A program made the translations under genes and the position numbers. This document shows positions 8,778-16,711 of a stretch of DNA of 64,000 nt, piece by piece. Positions within the stretch are counted from its first letter, which is position 1, and every line of letters starts with the position of its first letter. Source of the stretch: Zhihengliuella halotolerans (GTDB lineage: Bacteria > Actinomycetota > Actinomycetes > Actinomycetales > Micrococcaceae); assembly GCF_004217565.1 (NCBI RefSeq), contig NZ_SHLA01000001.1, positions 620,001-684,000 on the forward strand. The letters are read 5' to 3'. The notes beneath the pieces are model-generated. The model was not told the DNA's origin and did no database searches. It saw only the letters and a list, made by a program, of their open reading frames with translations.

Positions 8778-8783
8778 AGTCTA
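8778..8783 (-). promoter_or_regulatory. -10 hexamer of the O-methyltransferase gene
   Basis: TAGACT on the minus strand predicts transcription from about 8771, 37 bases before the chosen ATG at 8734. Confidence 0.4.
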
Positions 8784-8813
8784 GCGCCGGATCTTCAGGG
8801 GCTTGCGGTGTGC

Positions 8814-8819
8814 TATACA
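8814..8819 (+). promoter_or_regulatory. Possible -10 of the ECF sigma gene
   Basis: TATACA lies 35 bases before the GTG at 8855, so this gene would have a short leader. No clear -35 is visible. Confidence 0.35.
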
Positions 8820-8854
8820 GCGATTTCACAGCCTGATCTGCCAGCATTGAAGCC

Positions 8855-9472
8855 GTGAAACGATCGCCAGCCCCGTCCGAATCCGCTGCCCTCTCGGCCG
8901 CCGAATCCTCGGAATCCGTGCCCAGCTGGGAGTCCATCGTCGAGAACCACTCCGCGAAGGTCTACCGGCTGGCGTTCCGCCTGACCGGAAACGCATACGA
9001 TGCCGAGGACCTCACCCAGGAAACCTTCGTCCGCGTCTTCCGTTCGTTGGATTCGTTCACCCCCGGAACCCTCGGCGGGTGGCTGCACCGCATCACCACC
9101 AATCTCTTCCTGGACCAGGCCCGTCGCAAGTCCCGCATCCGCTTCGACGCGCTGGCGGACGACGCCGAGTCTCGCCTGCCCGGCCGGGACCCGGGCCCCG
9201 AGCGGCTCTTCGAACACAACAACCTCGACATCGACGTGCAGCAGGCGCTGGCTACGCTCCCGGTCGACTTCCGCGCCGCCGTCGTCCTCTGCGACCTCGA
9301 GGGGCTCTCCTACGAGGAGGTCTCCTCGGCGCTCGGCATCAAACTTGGCACCGTCCGCTCCCGCATTCACCGCGGCCGCGCGATGCTGCGTGAGCGCCTG
9401 CCGCACCGCAACCCCGCCCGCCCCAAGACGCCCACGATGTCGCTGCCCCGCGTGACGCGCGCGGCCTCGTAA
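8855..9472 (+). CDS. sigE: ECF RNA polymerase sigma factor, SigE-like
   Basis: 205 residues. Region 2 (about 30-98) includes [19 protein letters not shown] for -10 recognition and core binding. Region 4 (about 125-185) has a helix-turn-helix ([20 protein letters not shown]) for -35 recognition. An N-terminal extension of about 25 Ser/Ala/Glu-rich residues precedes region 2. The start is GTG. It is followed after 12 bases by a zinc anti-sigma gene and then tatB, the order I recall for mycobacterial sigE-rseA-htrA-tatB, but without htrA. A role in envelope stress is inferred from that synteny. Confidence 0.85.
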   Translation: MKRSPAPSESAALSAAESSESVPSWESIVENHSAKVYRLAFRLTGNAYDAEDLTQETFVRVFRSLDSFTPGTLGGWLHRITTNLFLDQARRKSRIRFDALADDAESRLPGRDPGPERLFEHNNLDIDVQQALATLPVDFRAAVVLCDLEGLSYEEVSSALGIKLGTVRSRIHRGRAMLRERLPHRNPARPKTPTMSLPRVTRAAS

Positions 9473-9484
9473 ACTGGTCGGTCT

Positions 9485-10438
9485 ATGCATACGATGCGTC
9501 GATGGCTCGATCCGTACGTGCTGGGGGAGTTGAACGAGCGGCAGGTCGAGCGGTTCGAATCCCACGTGTCCCGGTGTGCCGACTGCCGAGTTGAACTCGA
9601 GCAGCGCCGCCGGCGCGCCACCCGCACCGCGCGATTCACCTCCGCCCTGCCGGTGGTGTCGGCACGCACCGGTGAGTACGACGCCGGCGCGTCCGGGACG
9701 ACGTACGCCGTCGCCGTCGGCGCGGACACGGGACCCCATGACACCGTCGGCTTCTCCGCGCGTACCGCGCCGGCCCCGGGCCGCCGGAGCGCGCGGCGGG
9801 AGCTCATCCCGATGGTCGCCTTCATCGCCGTGTGCTCAGTGCTGGCCGTCTTCCTGTCGACGGCATGGGTACTCGGCGGTGCCGGCCCCAGCGGCCCCGC
9901 CGGTGCGCCGATTACGGAGAATTGGGATGAAGAGGGCGAACAGCTCTCCCATCAGGCCGTCGCTGACCTGCGCCGCGATGGATGGAACCTGCCCGCCTTG
10001 AACTCGATCGGCTACGAGCTCAGCGCGGCCGTCGGCTCCACCGTCAACGGCGTGCCCCGTGTCACCCTGACCTACGAGGGCCACGCGGGGGAGGTGGTCC
10101 TCCGCGAGCAGCGCAAGGACCGCGGCAGCCGCGTGGCCGAGTTGCCCGAGCCGCTCGCCGCCGTCGAAAGCCCCGCGGCAAAGGGCGAGCTGGGCCCGGC
10201 GGGTGCGCTCTCGACGACGGTCAACGCCAACGCGGCGGAGCCGTCGCTCATTGACACCGCGGACGCCGTCTACGAGGTGACGTTCACCGAGGACGAGTCG
10301 GAGCACGAAACCGTTCTCAACCGGATCCTGCTGACCGAGAACGCCCTTCTGGAGCACGCTCCGACCAGGCCGGACAACGCGTTTGCGCGGCTCGCGAAGG
10401 GACTGGCCCGCATGGGCGTCTTAGAAGGCGCCGAGTAA
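9485..10438 (+). CDS. rseA: Membrane anti-sigma factor with zinc-binding (ZAS) motif
   Basis: 317 residues. The cytoplasmic N-terminus carries H27-x3-C31-x2-C34, the ZAS zinc motif of redox- or stress-sensitive anti-sigma factors. One membrane helix lies at about 108-131. The extracytoplasmic part (132-317) is predicted to sense or bind. It most likely sequesters the sigma factor encoded just upstream. The hexamer TAAACT spans the sigma stop codon (9470-9475), 9 bases before this ATG, so a weak internal promoter is possible. Much longer than M. tuberculosis RseA, so the sensing part may differ. Confidence 0.8.
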   Translation: MHTMRRWLDPYVLGELNERQVERFESHVSRCADCRVELEQRRRRATRTARFTSALPVVSARTGEYDAGASGTTYAVAVGADTGPHDTVGFSARTAPAPGRRSARRELIPMVAFIAVCSVLAVFLSTAWVLGGAGPSGPAGAPITENWDEEGEQLSHQAVADLRRDGWNLPALNSIGYELSAAVGSTVNGVPRVTLTYEGHAGEVVLREQRKDRGSRVAELPEPLAAVESPAAKGELGPAGALSTTVNANAAEPSLIDTADAVYEVTFTEDESEHETVLNRILLTENALLEHAPTRPDNAFARLAKGLARMGVLEGAE

Positions 10439-10472
10439 CGTGTTCGACTACGAATCAACGGCTGAGAGCAGG

Positions 10473-10478
10473 TAGGCT
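10473..10478 (+). promoter_or_regulatory. -10 hexamer of tatB, predicted leaderless
   Basis: TAGGCT is followed by 7 bases and the GTG at 10486. No Shine-Dalgarno sequence is present, so tatB may be transcribed apart from sigE-rseA. Confidence 0.55.
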
Positions 10479-10485
10479 CAAGGGC

Positions 10486-10902
10486 GTGTTCGGTATCAAC
10501 GGCAGCGAGTTCGTCATCCTCGCGGTTCTGGCTGTCCTCATCCTCGGCCCAGACAAACTTCCCGGCTACGCCCAGCAGTTGGCGCAGCTGGTGAAGAACG
10601 TGCGCAAAATGGCCCAAGGCGCCAAAGACCAGCTGCGCGACGAGGTCGGCGACGAGATCGCCGACATCGAGTGGCGCAAGCTCGACCCGCGGCAGTACGA
10701 TCCTCGCCGGATCATCAAAGAGGCCCTCCTCGACGACTTCGAGGACGCGGCCCGGGCCGCACGCGAGACGCCGCAGGCTCCGTCGAGCCGCAAGGCCATC
10801 CCCGCCTCCACACGTGCCGTGGCGCCAAGTGCTGCCACTGCGGCAGCCCTGCCGCGCCTGGATGAGGGCGAGCGTGCGCCCTTCGACACCGAAGCGACCT
10901 GA
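10486..10902 (+). CDS. tatB: Twin-arginine translocase subunit TatB
   Basis: 138 residues. A short N-terminal membrane helix (about 7-23) begins FGINGSEFVILAVLAVLILG. The invariant Pro hinge (GPDKLP) is next, then an amphipathic helix (about 28-55), as in TatA/TatB. The longer charged tail and the conserved Glu near the N-terminus favour TatB over TatA. It helps recruit folded twin-arginine precursors to TatC. The start is GTG. The gene is convergent with mrp with only 11 bases between stops and no terminator. Confidence 0.85.
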   Translation: MFGINGSEFVILAVLAVLILGPDKLPGYAQQLAQLVKNVRKMAQGAKDQLRDEVGDEIADIEWRKLDPRQYDPRRIIKEALLDDFEDAARAARETPQAPSSRKAIPASTRAVAPSAATAAALPRLDEGERAPFDTEAT

Positions 10903-10913
10903 CCCGCGGGCGC

Positions 10914-12041
10914 CTAGTTCGGCGTGACGTTGAGGGGTTTGCCAGCCAGGCCGCGCGGCGTATGCGTGAGACGGCGGGCGATGCCCGCGATCTCCGCGGC
11001 CGCGGCCGACTCCGGGTCCGAGATCACGAGCGGCGTGCCGGCATCGCCGCCCTCGCGTAGTCGCGGTTCGAGTGGAACCGAACCCAGCAGCGGCACCTCG
11101 GTATCGAGTCCCTCGGTCAGCCGCGCCGCGAGCAGCTCGCCGCCGCCCGATCCGAACGGGTGCATGCGCGAGCCGTCCGGCAGCTCGAGCCAGGACATGT
11201 TCTCCACGACCCCGAGGACCTTCTGACCGGTCGTCGAAGCGACCGCTCCGGCCCGCTCGGCCACCTCGGCGGCGGCGGACTGCGGCGTCGTCACGACGAG
11301 CAGACCGGAGGCGGGCAGCAGCTGGGAGACGGAGATCGCGATGTCGCCGGTCCCCGGCGGCAGATCCAGCAGCAGGACGTCTAGGTCCCCGAAGTGCACG
11401 TCCGTCAGGAACTGCTCGAGCGCGCGGTGAAGCATCGGGCCACGCCACACGACGGGCTGGTTTCCCTCCACGAACATGCCGATCGAGATGACCTTCACCC
11501 CGTACGCGACCGGCGGCAGGATCATCTCGTCGACGCGGGTCGGCGCCTGCGTGATACCCATCAGGGACGGAACCGAGAAGCCGTGCACGTCGGCGTCGAT
11601 GATGCCGACCCGGAGCCCATCGGCGGCCATGGCGCACGCCAGGTTGACCGTCAGGCTCGACTTGCCGACGCCGCCCTTGCCACTCGCAACGCCGATGATG
11701 CGGGTGAGTGAATTCGGCTGCGTGAACGGGACGGTGCGCGAAGCGAGCTGGTCCTTGAGCGCCTTCCGCTGTTCCGGGGTCATGACGTCGAGCTGCACGT
11801 CGACGGAGTCGATGCCGTCGACGGACGTGGCCGCGGCGGTGACGTCGTCGATGATCGTGTTGCGCAGGGGGCACCCCGCGATGGTGAGGAGCACGGCGAC
11901 GCCGGCCGTGCCGTCGTCGTACGCGGAGGCGTCCGCCACCATGCCGAGGTCGGTGATGGGGCGTCGCAGCTCGGGGTCCTGCACACGCGTGAGCGCAGCG
12001 TGCAGTTGCCGGGTCAGGTCGGGATTCGCGGGGGAAGTCAC
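10914..12041 (-). CDS. mrp: Mrp/NBP35-family P-loop ATPase (iron-sulfur carrier type)
   Basis: 375 residues. The N-terminal DUF59/MIP18 domain (about 8-88) precedes a ParA-type P-loop domain with a deviant Walker A (GKGGVGKSS, 121-129). Family members carry and deliver Fe-S clusters or act as their ATPases. I see only C57 and a Cys in NLACAMAA, and no CxxC pair of the kind that binds the bridging cluster in ApbC/NBP35, so cluster binding may differ here. The GTG start overlaps the preceding DUF1003 stop (GTGA). Third gene of a minus-strand operon with the MgtE-like and DUF1003 genes. Confidence 0.85.
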   Translation of the reverse strand: MTSPANPDLTRQLHAALTRVQDPELRRPITDLGMVADASAYDDGTAGVAVLLTIAGCPLRNTIIDDVTAAATSVDGIDSVDVQLDVMTPEQRKALKDQLASRTVPFTQPNSLTRIIGVASGKGGVGKSSLTVNLACAMAADGLRVGIIDADVHGFSVPSLMGITQAPTRVDEMILPPVAYGVKVISIGMFVEGNQPVVWRGPMLHRALEQFLTDVHFGDLDVLLLDLPPGTGDIAISVSQLLPASGLLVVTTPQSAAAEVAERAGAVASTTGQKVLGVVENMSWLELPDGSRMHPFGSGGGELLAARLTEGLDTEVPLLGSVPLEPRLREGGDAGTPLVISDPESAAAAEIAGIARRLTHTPRGLAGKPLNVTPN

Positions 12042-12667
12042 TTCTGCTGCGGTTCTCCTGAGGTCTCGTCGGTTGCGGGGGCGACAACGGGCAGCTGTGT
12101 CGTCGCCTCGGAGAGCGTTTCCTTCTTCTTCGGGCGCTTCTTGGCCCCGCGCCGCAGCCTGATCTCCTCGCCGTCGTGGGACTCGACCATCTCCTCCAGC
12201 ACGCTGCGCAGCTCCGAGCGGACGAAGTCGCGGGTCGCGACGTCGCGCAGCGCGATGCGCAGGGCGGCGAGTTCGCGGGTGAGGTACTCGGTGTCGTGCA
12301 GGTTGCGCTCGCTGCGCTTGCGGTCCTCCGTGAGCGAGACCTTGTCGCGGTCGTCCTGGCGGTTCTGGGCCAGCAGGAGCAGCGGCGCGGCGTACGAGGC
12401 CTGGAGGGACAGCATGAGGGTCAGAGCCGTGAAGCCCAACGCGGCCGAATCGAAGCGCCAGTCCTGCGGGGCCACCGTGTTCCAGACCAGCCAGAGGGCA
12501 CAGAAGACCGTCATGTAGACGAGGAACTGCGGGGTGCCCATGAAGCGGGCGAAACCCTCCGTCGCGCGGCCGAACGCGTCCGGGTCCGGGCGCATCCGCG
12601 GGAAGAGGCGCGCGCGGGCTGCCATCGGGGTGTCGAGGGCCCGGTGAAGCCGGTTGTTCTCAGGCAT
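12038..12667 (-). CDS. DUF1003 family membrane protein
   Basis: 209 residues. Two membrane helices (about 50-68 and 80-102) contain the family stretch FTALTLMLSLQASYAAP. They are followed by LLLAQNRQDDRDK and a long charged cytoplasmic helix, then a Lys/Arg-rich and Pro/Thr-rich tail. Function is unknown. The ATG lies 2 bases after the MgtE-like stop; an in-frame GTG two codons earlier is also possible. The stop overlaps the mrp start by 4 bases. The repeated co-occurrence of MgtE-like, DUF1003 and Mrp genes in actinobacteria, as I recall it, suggests a shared role, which is inference. Confidence 0.8.
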   Translation of the reverse strand: MPENNRLHRALDTPMAARARLFPRMRPDPDAFGRATEGFARFMGTPQFLVYMTVFCALWLVWNTVAPQDWRFDSAALGFTALTLMLSLQASYAAPLLLLAQNRQDDRDKVSLTEDRKRSERNLHDTEYLTRELAALRIALRDVATRDFVRSELRSVLEEMVESHDGEEIRLRRGAKKRPKKKETLSEATTQLPVVAPATDETSGEPQQK

Positions 12668-12669
12668 GG

Positions 12670-13944
12670 TCACACCGCCTTCGGATCGTCGTCGTGGGTG
12701 CGCCAGTCGTCGGGGAGCAGGTGGTCGAGCACGTCGTCGACCGTGACCGAGCCGACCAGGCGGCCTTGCGTGTTCACGACCGGTGCGCTCGTCAGATTGT
12801 ACGTCGCCAGCGCCCGGGCGACTTCCTCGACCGGCGACATGTCGTTCAGCGGCTCGAGGTCCGTGTCGATGATGCTGCCGAGGGACTCCGGCGGGGGAGT
12901 GCGCAGCAGCGCCTGCAGGTGCACGACGCCGAGGTAGCGGCCCGTCGGGGTCTCGAGCGGCGGGCGGCACACGTAGACGGCGCTGGCGGTCGCCGGGCTG
13001 AGTTCCTCCTGACGGACGTAGGCCAGGGCCTCGGCCACGGTGGCCTCCGGCGGCAGGATGACGGGAACCGGCGTCATAAGCGAGCCGGCCGTGTCCTCCT
13101 CGTATTCGAGCAGGCGGCGGACGTCGTCGGCGTCGTCGGGTTCCATGAGCTGCAGCAGCGCCTCCTGCTGCTCGTCCGTCAGCTCGTTGAGCAGGTCGGC
13201 CGCGTCGTCGGGGTCCATCTCCTCGAGCACGTCGGCGGCGCGCTCCATGTCGAGGGCGGAGAGGATCTGGACCTGCTCCTCCTCGGGCAGCTCCTGCAGG
13301 ACGACGGCGAGGCGGTCATCCTGCAGCTCCGCGGCGACTTCGAGCCGGCGCTTGTCGGGCATCTCGTGGAGGGCTTCGGCGAAGTCGGCCGGCTTCAGCT
13401 CGTCGTGGGCGGCGACGAACTGCGTCGCCGCCTGCGGCTCCGAGTCGTCGACGTGCAGGATCTCGTGCCAGTCCACGACGATGCGTTCGCCGCGGGCCAG
13501 CCGGCGGAACGGGCGGAACCCCGTGTCGCGGCCGCCGCGGCGCACGTAGTAGGCCGAGACGTGCCAGTCGCCGTTGCGCTGCTGGTCCAGCCCGATGTCC
13601 TCGATGATGCCGGGCCCGGACCCGTCTTTGAATGTGACGCGCTGGTCGAAGAGCTCGCCGACAGCCAGCCGCTCGGCGCCGCGCTGCTGGAAGCGGCGCA
13701 GATTGACCAAGCCAGAGCAAATGATCTGGCCGGATTCGATGGCCTGCACGCGGGTCACGGGTACGAAGACGCGACGCTTGCCGGGGACCTCGACCAGCAG
13801 GCCCACCACCTGGGCCGGCTTGGTGGTACCGCGATTGATCACGACGACGTCGCGCAGGCGGCCGAGGCGGTCTCCTAGCGGGTCGAATACGTCCAGTCCG
13901 AGCAGGCGTGCGACGAAAACCTTGGTGGCGAGGTTGCTGCTCAT
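12670..13944 (-). CDS. Soluble MgtE-like protein: PRC barrel, MgtE_N and CBS pair, no channel
   Basis: 424 residues. The N-terminal part (about 1-165) contains a PRC-barrel-like segment. Residues about 185-295 match the MgtE N-terminal superhelical domain (repeated DDRLAVVLQELPEEEQ and MDPDDAADLLNELTDEQQ type helices). About 300-420 is a CBS pair. The protein stops there, so the five-helix magnesium channel domain of true MgtE is absent. It could sense magnesium or nucleotides. The ATG lies 7 bases after a TAGCCT hexamer; longer open frames upstream have no support. Confidence 0.8.
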   Translation of the reverse strand: MSSNLATKVFVARLLGLDVFDPLGDRLGRLRDVVVINRGTTKPAQVVGLLVEVPGKRRVFVPVTRVQAIESGQIICSGLVNLRRFQQRGAERLAVGELFDQRVTFKDGSGPGIIEDIGLDQQRNGDWHVSAYYVRRGGRDTGFRPFRRLARGERIVVDWHEILHVDDSEPQAATQFVAAHDELKPADFAEALHEMPDKRRLEVAAELQDDRLAVVLQELPEEEQVQILSALDMERAADVLEEMDPDDAADLLNELTDEQQEALLQLMEPDDADDVRRLLEYEEDTAGSLMTPVPVILPPEATVAEALAYVRQEELSPATASAVYVCRPPLETPTGRYLGVVHLQALLRTPPPESLGSIIDTDLEPLNDMSPVEEVARALATYNLTSAPVVNTQGRLVGSVTVDDVLDHLLPDDWRTHDDDPKAV

Positions 13945-13951
13945 GACTTCT

Positions 13952-13957
13952 AGGCTA
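13952..13957 (-). promoter_or_regulatory. -10 hexamer of the MgtE-like operon, predicted leaderless
   Basis: TAGCCT on the minus strand is followed by 7 bases and the ATG at 13944. Confidence 0.55.
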
Positions 13958-14076
13958 CTGCCTCGAGGACTCCCGAAACGGGGTGGGTGAAGCGTGGCGT
14001 CACGTGCGCTTTCGCGGCTTCGGTTCACCGGCAGCGATACCGGGAGCCTTTTCATGTCATCGTCAGGAAAACACGG

Positions 14077-14082
14077 CAGAAT
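14077..14082 (+). promoter_or_regulatory. -10-like hexamer of the stress-type membrane protein gene
   Basis: CAGAAT is followed by 6 bases and the ATG at 14089. The same CAGAAT-N6-ATG layout occurs at hemE. Confidence 0.45.
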
Positions 14083-14088
14083 GGGGGC

Positions 14089-14844
14089 ATGTCCACTCCG
14101 TTCGGTTCCCCCAAGTCCAGCAACGACCTGCTCTCGCTTCCCCGCGGTGAGGTCCTTGGCCGTTACGAGTCCTATCTCGACGCGCAGAAGGTCGTGGACT
14201 ACCTTGCGGACAACGACTTCCCCGTCTCCAACGTCAGCATCATCGGCTGCGACCTCAAGAGCGTGGAGCGCGTGACCGCGAAGCTCTCCTACCCTCGGGT
14301 GGCGCTCTCCGGTGCCGCACAGGGTGCCATGTTCGGCATCTTCGTCGGCCTGCTGCTGAGCCTCTTCAACGAGGGCAACCCGCTCGGCCAGATCCTCTCC
14401 TCGGTTGCGCTCGGCATGGCGATCTGGATGATCGTCGGCGTGGTCGGCTACTCGTTCCGTCGCGGCAAGCGCGACTTCTCCTCCTCGAACCAGTTCCTGG
14501 CCGGATACTACGACGTCGTCGTCTCTTTCGAGCATGCTCCGGCAGCCCGCAGGCTGGCTTCCAGCCTGCCGATGAGCCGGGTGCAGGCGGAGCACGTGAC
14601 CCCGGCGTGGGCGCCGCCGCGGCAGGATCAGACTCCGCCGTCGGAGTCGGCCGGTTCTGCGCCCGCTGCCCCGCAGGAGGAGCCGACGCCCTCGGCCGGC
14701 GCCGCGCCCGGGAGCCCCGGGTACGGCGACCTGCCGGACGGGCGCCCGCAGTTCGGCGTGCGCGTCACCGAACCCGCGCCCGAGGCCCAGAAGCAGGATG
14801 GCGCCGGCGAGCCGGAGCCCGCGGAGGACGAGAAGCGGGACTGA
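14089..14844 (+). CDS. General-stress-protein-17M-like membrane protein
   Basis: 251 residues. The N-terminal part (GRYESYLDAQKVVDYLADND and following) resembles the general stress protein 17M domain. Two adjacent membrane helices (about 76-98 and 103-126) follow, with Gly/Ala-rich packing, then a second small folded part (DVVVSFEHAPAARRLASSLP) and a disordered Pro/Glu/Ala-rich tail of about 80 residues. Function is unknown. It is divergent from the MgtE-like operon. The ATG was chosen over longer frames because of the -10-like hexamer 6 bases upstream and the start of recognisable homology. Confidence 0.7.
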   Translation: MSTPFGSPKSSNDLLSLPRGEVLGRYESYLDAQKVVDYLADNDFPVSNVSIIGCDLKSVERVTAKLSYPRVALSGAAQGAMFGIFVGLLLSLFNEGNPLGQILSSVALGMAIWMIVGVVGYSFRRGKRDFSSSNQFLAGYYDVVVSFEHAPAARRLASSLPMSRVQAEHVTPAWAPPRQDQTPPSESAGSAPAAPQEEPTPSAGAAPGSPGYGDLPDGRPQFGVRVTEPAPEAQKQDGAGEPEPAEDEKRD

Positions 14845-14858
14845 CTCCCTCGGAAACA

Positions 14859-14909
14859 ACGACGCCCGGCACCTGGACGCGAAGTTCGCGCTCAGGTGCC
14901 GGGCGTCGT
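14859..14909. terminator. Bidirectional terminator before pepP
   Basis: A 17-bp perfect stem (14859-14875 with 14893-14909) and a 17-base loop sit between convergent genes. The base of the stem is ACGACG/CGTCGT, a pattern shared with other terminators in this window. Confidence 0.75.
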
Positions 14910-14922
14910 CGTACCCGGGGCC

Positions 14923-16494
14923 CTAGCCTGCCTGGACCCGTGCCATCCACGCCTCGATCTCGTCAGGGGTGCGCGGCAACTCGGCCGAGAGGTTCACGCA
15001 GCCGTCTTCGGTGACGAGGACGTCGTCCTCGAGCCGCACGCCGATGCCGCGGTACTCCTCCGGAACGGCGAGGTCCTCGGCCTTGAAGTACAGGCCCGGT
15101 TCGATCGTGAAGACCATGCCCGGCTCTAGAATGCCGTCGAGGTACATGTCGCGCCTGGCCTGCGCGCAGTCGTGCACGTCGAGGCCGAGGTGGTGGCTCG
15201 TGCCGTGCGGCATCCAGCGGCGGTGCTGCTGGCCGGTGTCGGCGAGGGCCTCCTCGAGCGGGACCGGCAGCAGGCCCCATGCGTCGAGGCGCTCGGCGAG
15301 TACCGTGATGGCCGCGGTGTGCAGATCGCGGAACGTGGTGCCCGGCTTGGCGACGGCGAACGCGGCGTCCTGTGCGTCGACGATCGCCTGGTAGATCTTG
15401 CGCTGGATCTCCGTGTACTTGCCGTTGACAGGCATCGTGCGGGTGATGTCGGCCGTGTAAAGAGAGTCGGCCTCGACGCCGGCGTCGACCAGGATGAGAT
15501 CGCCGGAGTTCACCTGACCGGAGTTGCGCATCCAGTGCAGCACTGTGGCGTTGTTGCCCGAAGCGGCGATGGTGTCGTAGCCGAGGTCGTTGCCCTCTTC
15601 GCGGGCGCGAGAGAAGAACGCGCCTTCGACGACGCGCTCGCCGCGCTTGTGCTCGACTGCGCGCGGCAGTGCACGGGCCACGTCGTGGAATCCGTTCATC
15701 GTCGCGTCGACCGCGGCGCGCATCTGCTCGATCTCCCACTCGTCCTTGACGAGGCGGAGCTCGGAGAGTGCCTCCGGGAGTTCGGCGTCGAGCTTGTCGG
15801 ACTCCTCGAGGTCCACTCCCGTGTTGATGCGCGAGGTGTCGACGAGGGCGTCGCAGTTCAGGTCCACATCGCGCAGGAGGCGGATGCGTACCCCGCCGAG
15901 CGCGGTATTCCCCGCGCCCCGGGTGATGGCGTCTTCAAGGGCCTCGTCCATGTGGGCGGTCGGGATGCCCAGGCGCGCCCGCAGCTCCGGAAGGGTCGGC
16001 CGCTGGCCGATCCAGAATTCGCCGCTGCGGGAATTGGAGTAGAACTCTTCGGTGTCGCGGCCGGCCATGGGGCGGAAGTACAGCGTCGCACGGTGGTTGC
16101 CCCCGTCGTCGCCGGTGCCTTCCTCGACCGGATCGAACACGAGCACGGCGTCGGGCTCGTGGTCCAGACCCAGGCCGGTCATGTGGGCGAAGCCGGAGTG
16201 TGGGCGGAAGCGGTAGTCGGTGTCGTTGGAGCGGACCTTGAGCGGTCCGGCGGGGATCACCAGGCGTTCGCCCGGGAATCGCTGCGACAGCCCGAGCCGG
16301 CGCTTGGCGGCGAAGGGTGCTACGGCGTCCTCCGGCGGCAGTGTCGTGTCCGCAGGGGCCCACTGGCCGGCCATGAACTCTTTGAATGCGTCCGACGACG
16401 GCCGCTGCGAACGGTTGTTCACGCGGTCCTCGATCGGCTGGTCGGTCGCCATGTCAGGCGTGTCGTTCGACGAGGTGTTGTTCTCTTCAGTCAT
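14923..16494 (-). CDS. pepP: Xaa-Pro aminopeptidase (aminopeptidase P)
   Basis: 523 residues. It removes N-terminal residues preceding proline. The N-terminal aminopeptidase-P domain (about 55-220) precedes a pita-bread M24 domain (about 250-510). Metal ligands are visible in LVDAGVEADS and YTADITRT (two Asp), in TSHHLGLDVHD (His), in FTIEPGLYF (Glu) and in VRLEDDVL (Glu). The N-terminus has about 40 polar, low-complexity residues. I chose ATG 16494 over the adjacent in-frame GTG at 16497 because GGAG lies 5 bases upstream. Cytoplasmic; no signal peptide. Confidence 0.9.
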   Translation of the reverse strand: MTEENNTSSNDTPDMATDQPIEDRVNNRSQRPSSDAFKEFMAGQWAPADTTLPPEDAVAPFAAKRRLGLSQRFPGERLVIPAGPLKVRSNDTDYRFRPHSGFAHMTGLGLDHEPDAVLVFDPVEEGTGDDGGNHRATLYFRPMAGRDTEEFYSNSRSGEFWIGQRPTLPELRARLGIPTAHMDEALEDAITRGAGNTALGGVRIRLLRDVDLNCDALVDTSRINTGVDLEESDKLDAELPEALSELRLVKDEWEIEQMRAAVDATMNGFHDVARALPRAVEHKRGERVVEGAFFSRAREEGNDLGYDTIAASGNNATVLHWMRNSGQVNSGDLILVDAGVEADSLYTADITRTMPVNGKYTEIQRKIYQAIVDAQDAAFAVAKPGTTFRDLHTAAITVLAERLDAWGLLPVPLEEALADTGQQHRRWMPHGTSHHLGLDVHDCAQARRDMYLDGILEPGMVFTIEPGLYFKAEDLAVPEEYRGIGVRLEDDVLVTEDGCVNLSAELPRTPDEIEAWMARVQAG

Positions 16495-16711
16495 CACCGC
16501 TCCAGTGTCTCAAACAGTTCGCCGAGGCATCAAGAATGATCGCGTGTGGCTTTGCTGGCACAGACAAGTCACAAGACGGATCGCAGTCCCGTGAGGGGTT
16601 CTGAGGTGTGTCCTGCCCGCGTGGCCCAGACAGGCCGGCGCGGTTCGGGAGGTGTTCGTCGTGGCTGCCGCTGAGGCGGCGCGGTGGGGTCCGTCGGGAG
16701 GGCCCGGCGGG

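Noticed and set aside
10270-12087. A 605-codon minus-strand frame over rseA, tatB and mrp
   Set aside because: It spans three genes with convincing domains in other frames and is rich in Arg/Ala/Gly, as expected of GC-rich shadows.
12668-12970. N-terminal extension of the DUF1003 protein
   Set aside because: The extra 101 residues are an Arg/Pro/Gly-rich read-through inside the MgtE-like gene.
13957-14859. N-terminal extension of the MgtE-like protein
   Set aside because: The frame is open to 14859 but covers the divergent stress-type gene; the -10 hexamer and family similarity support ATG 13944.
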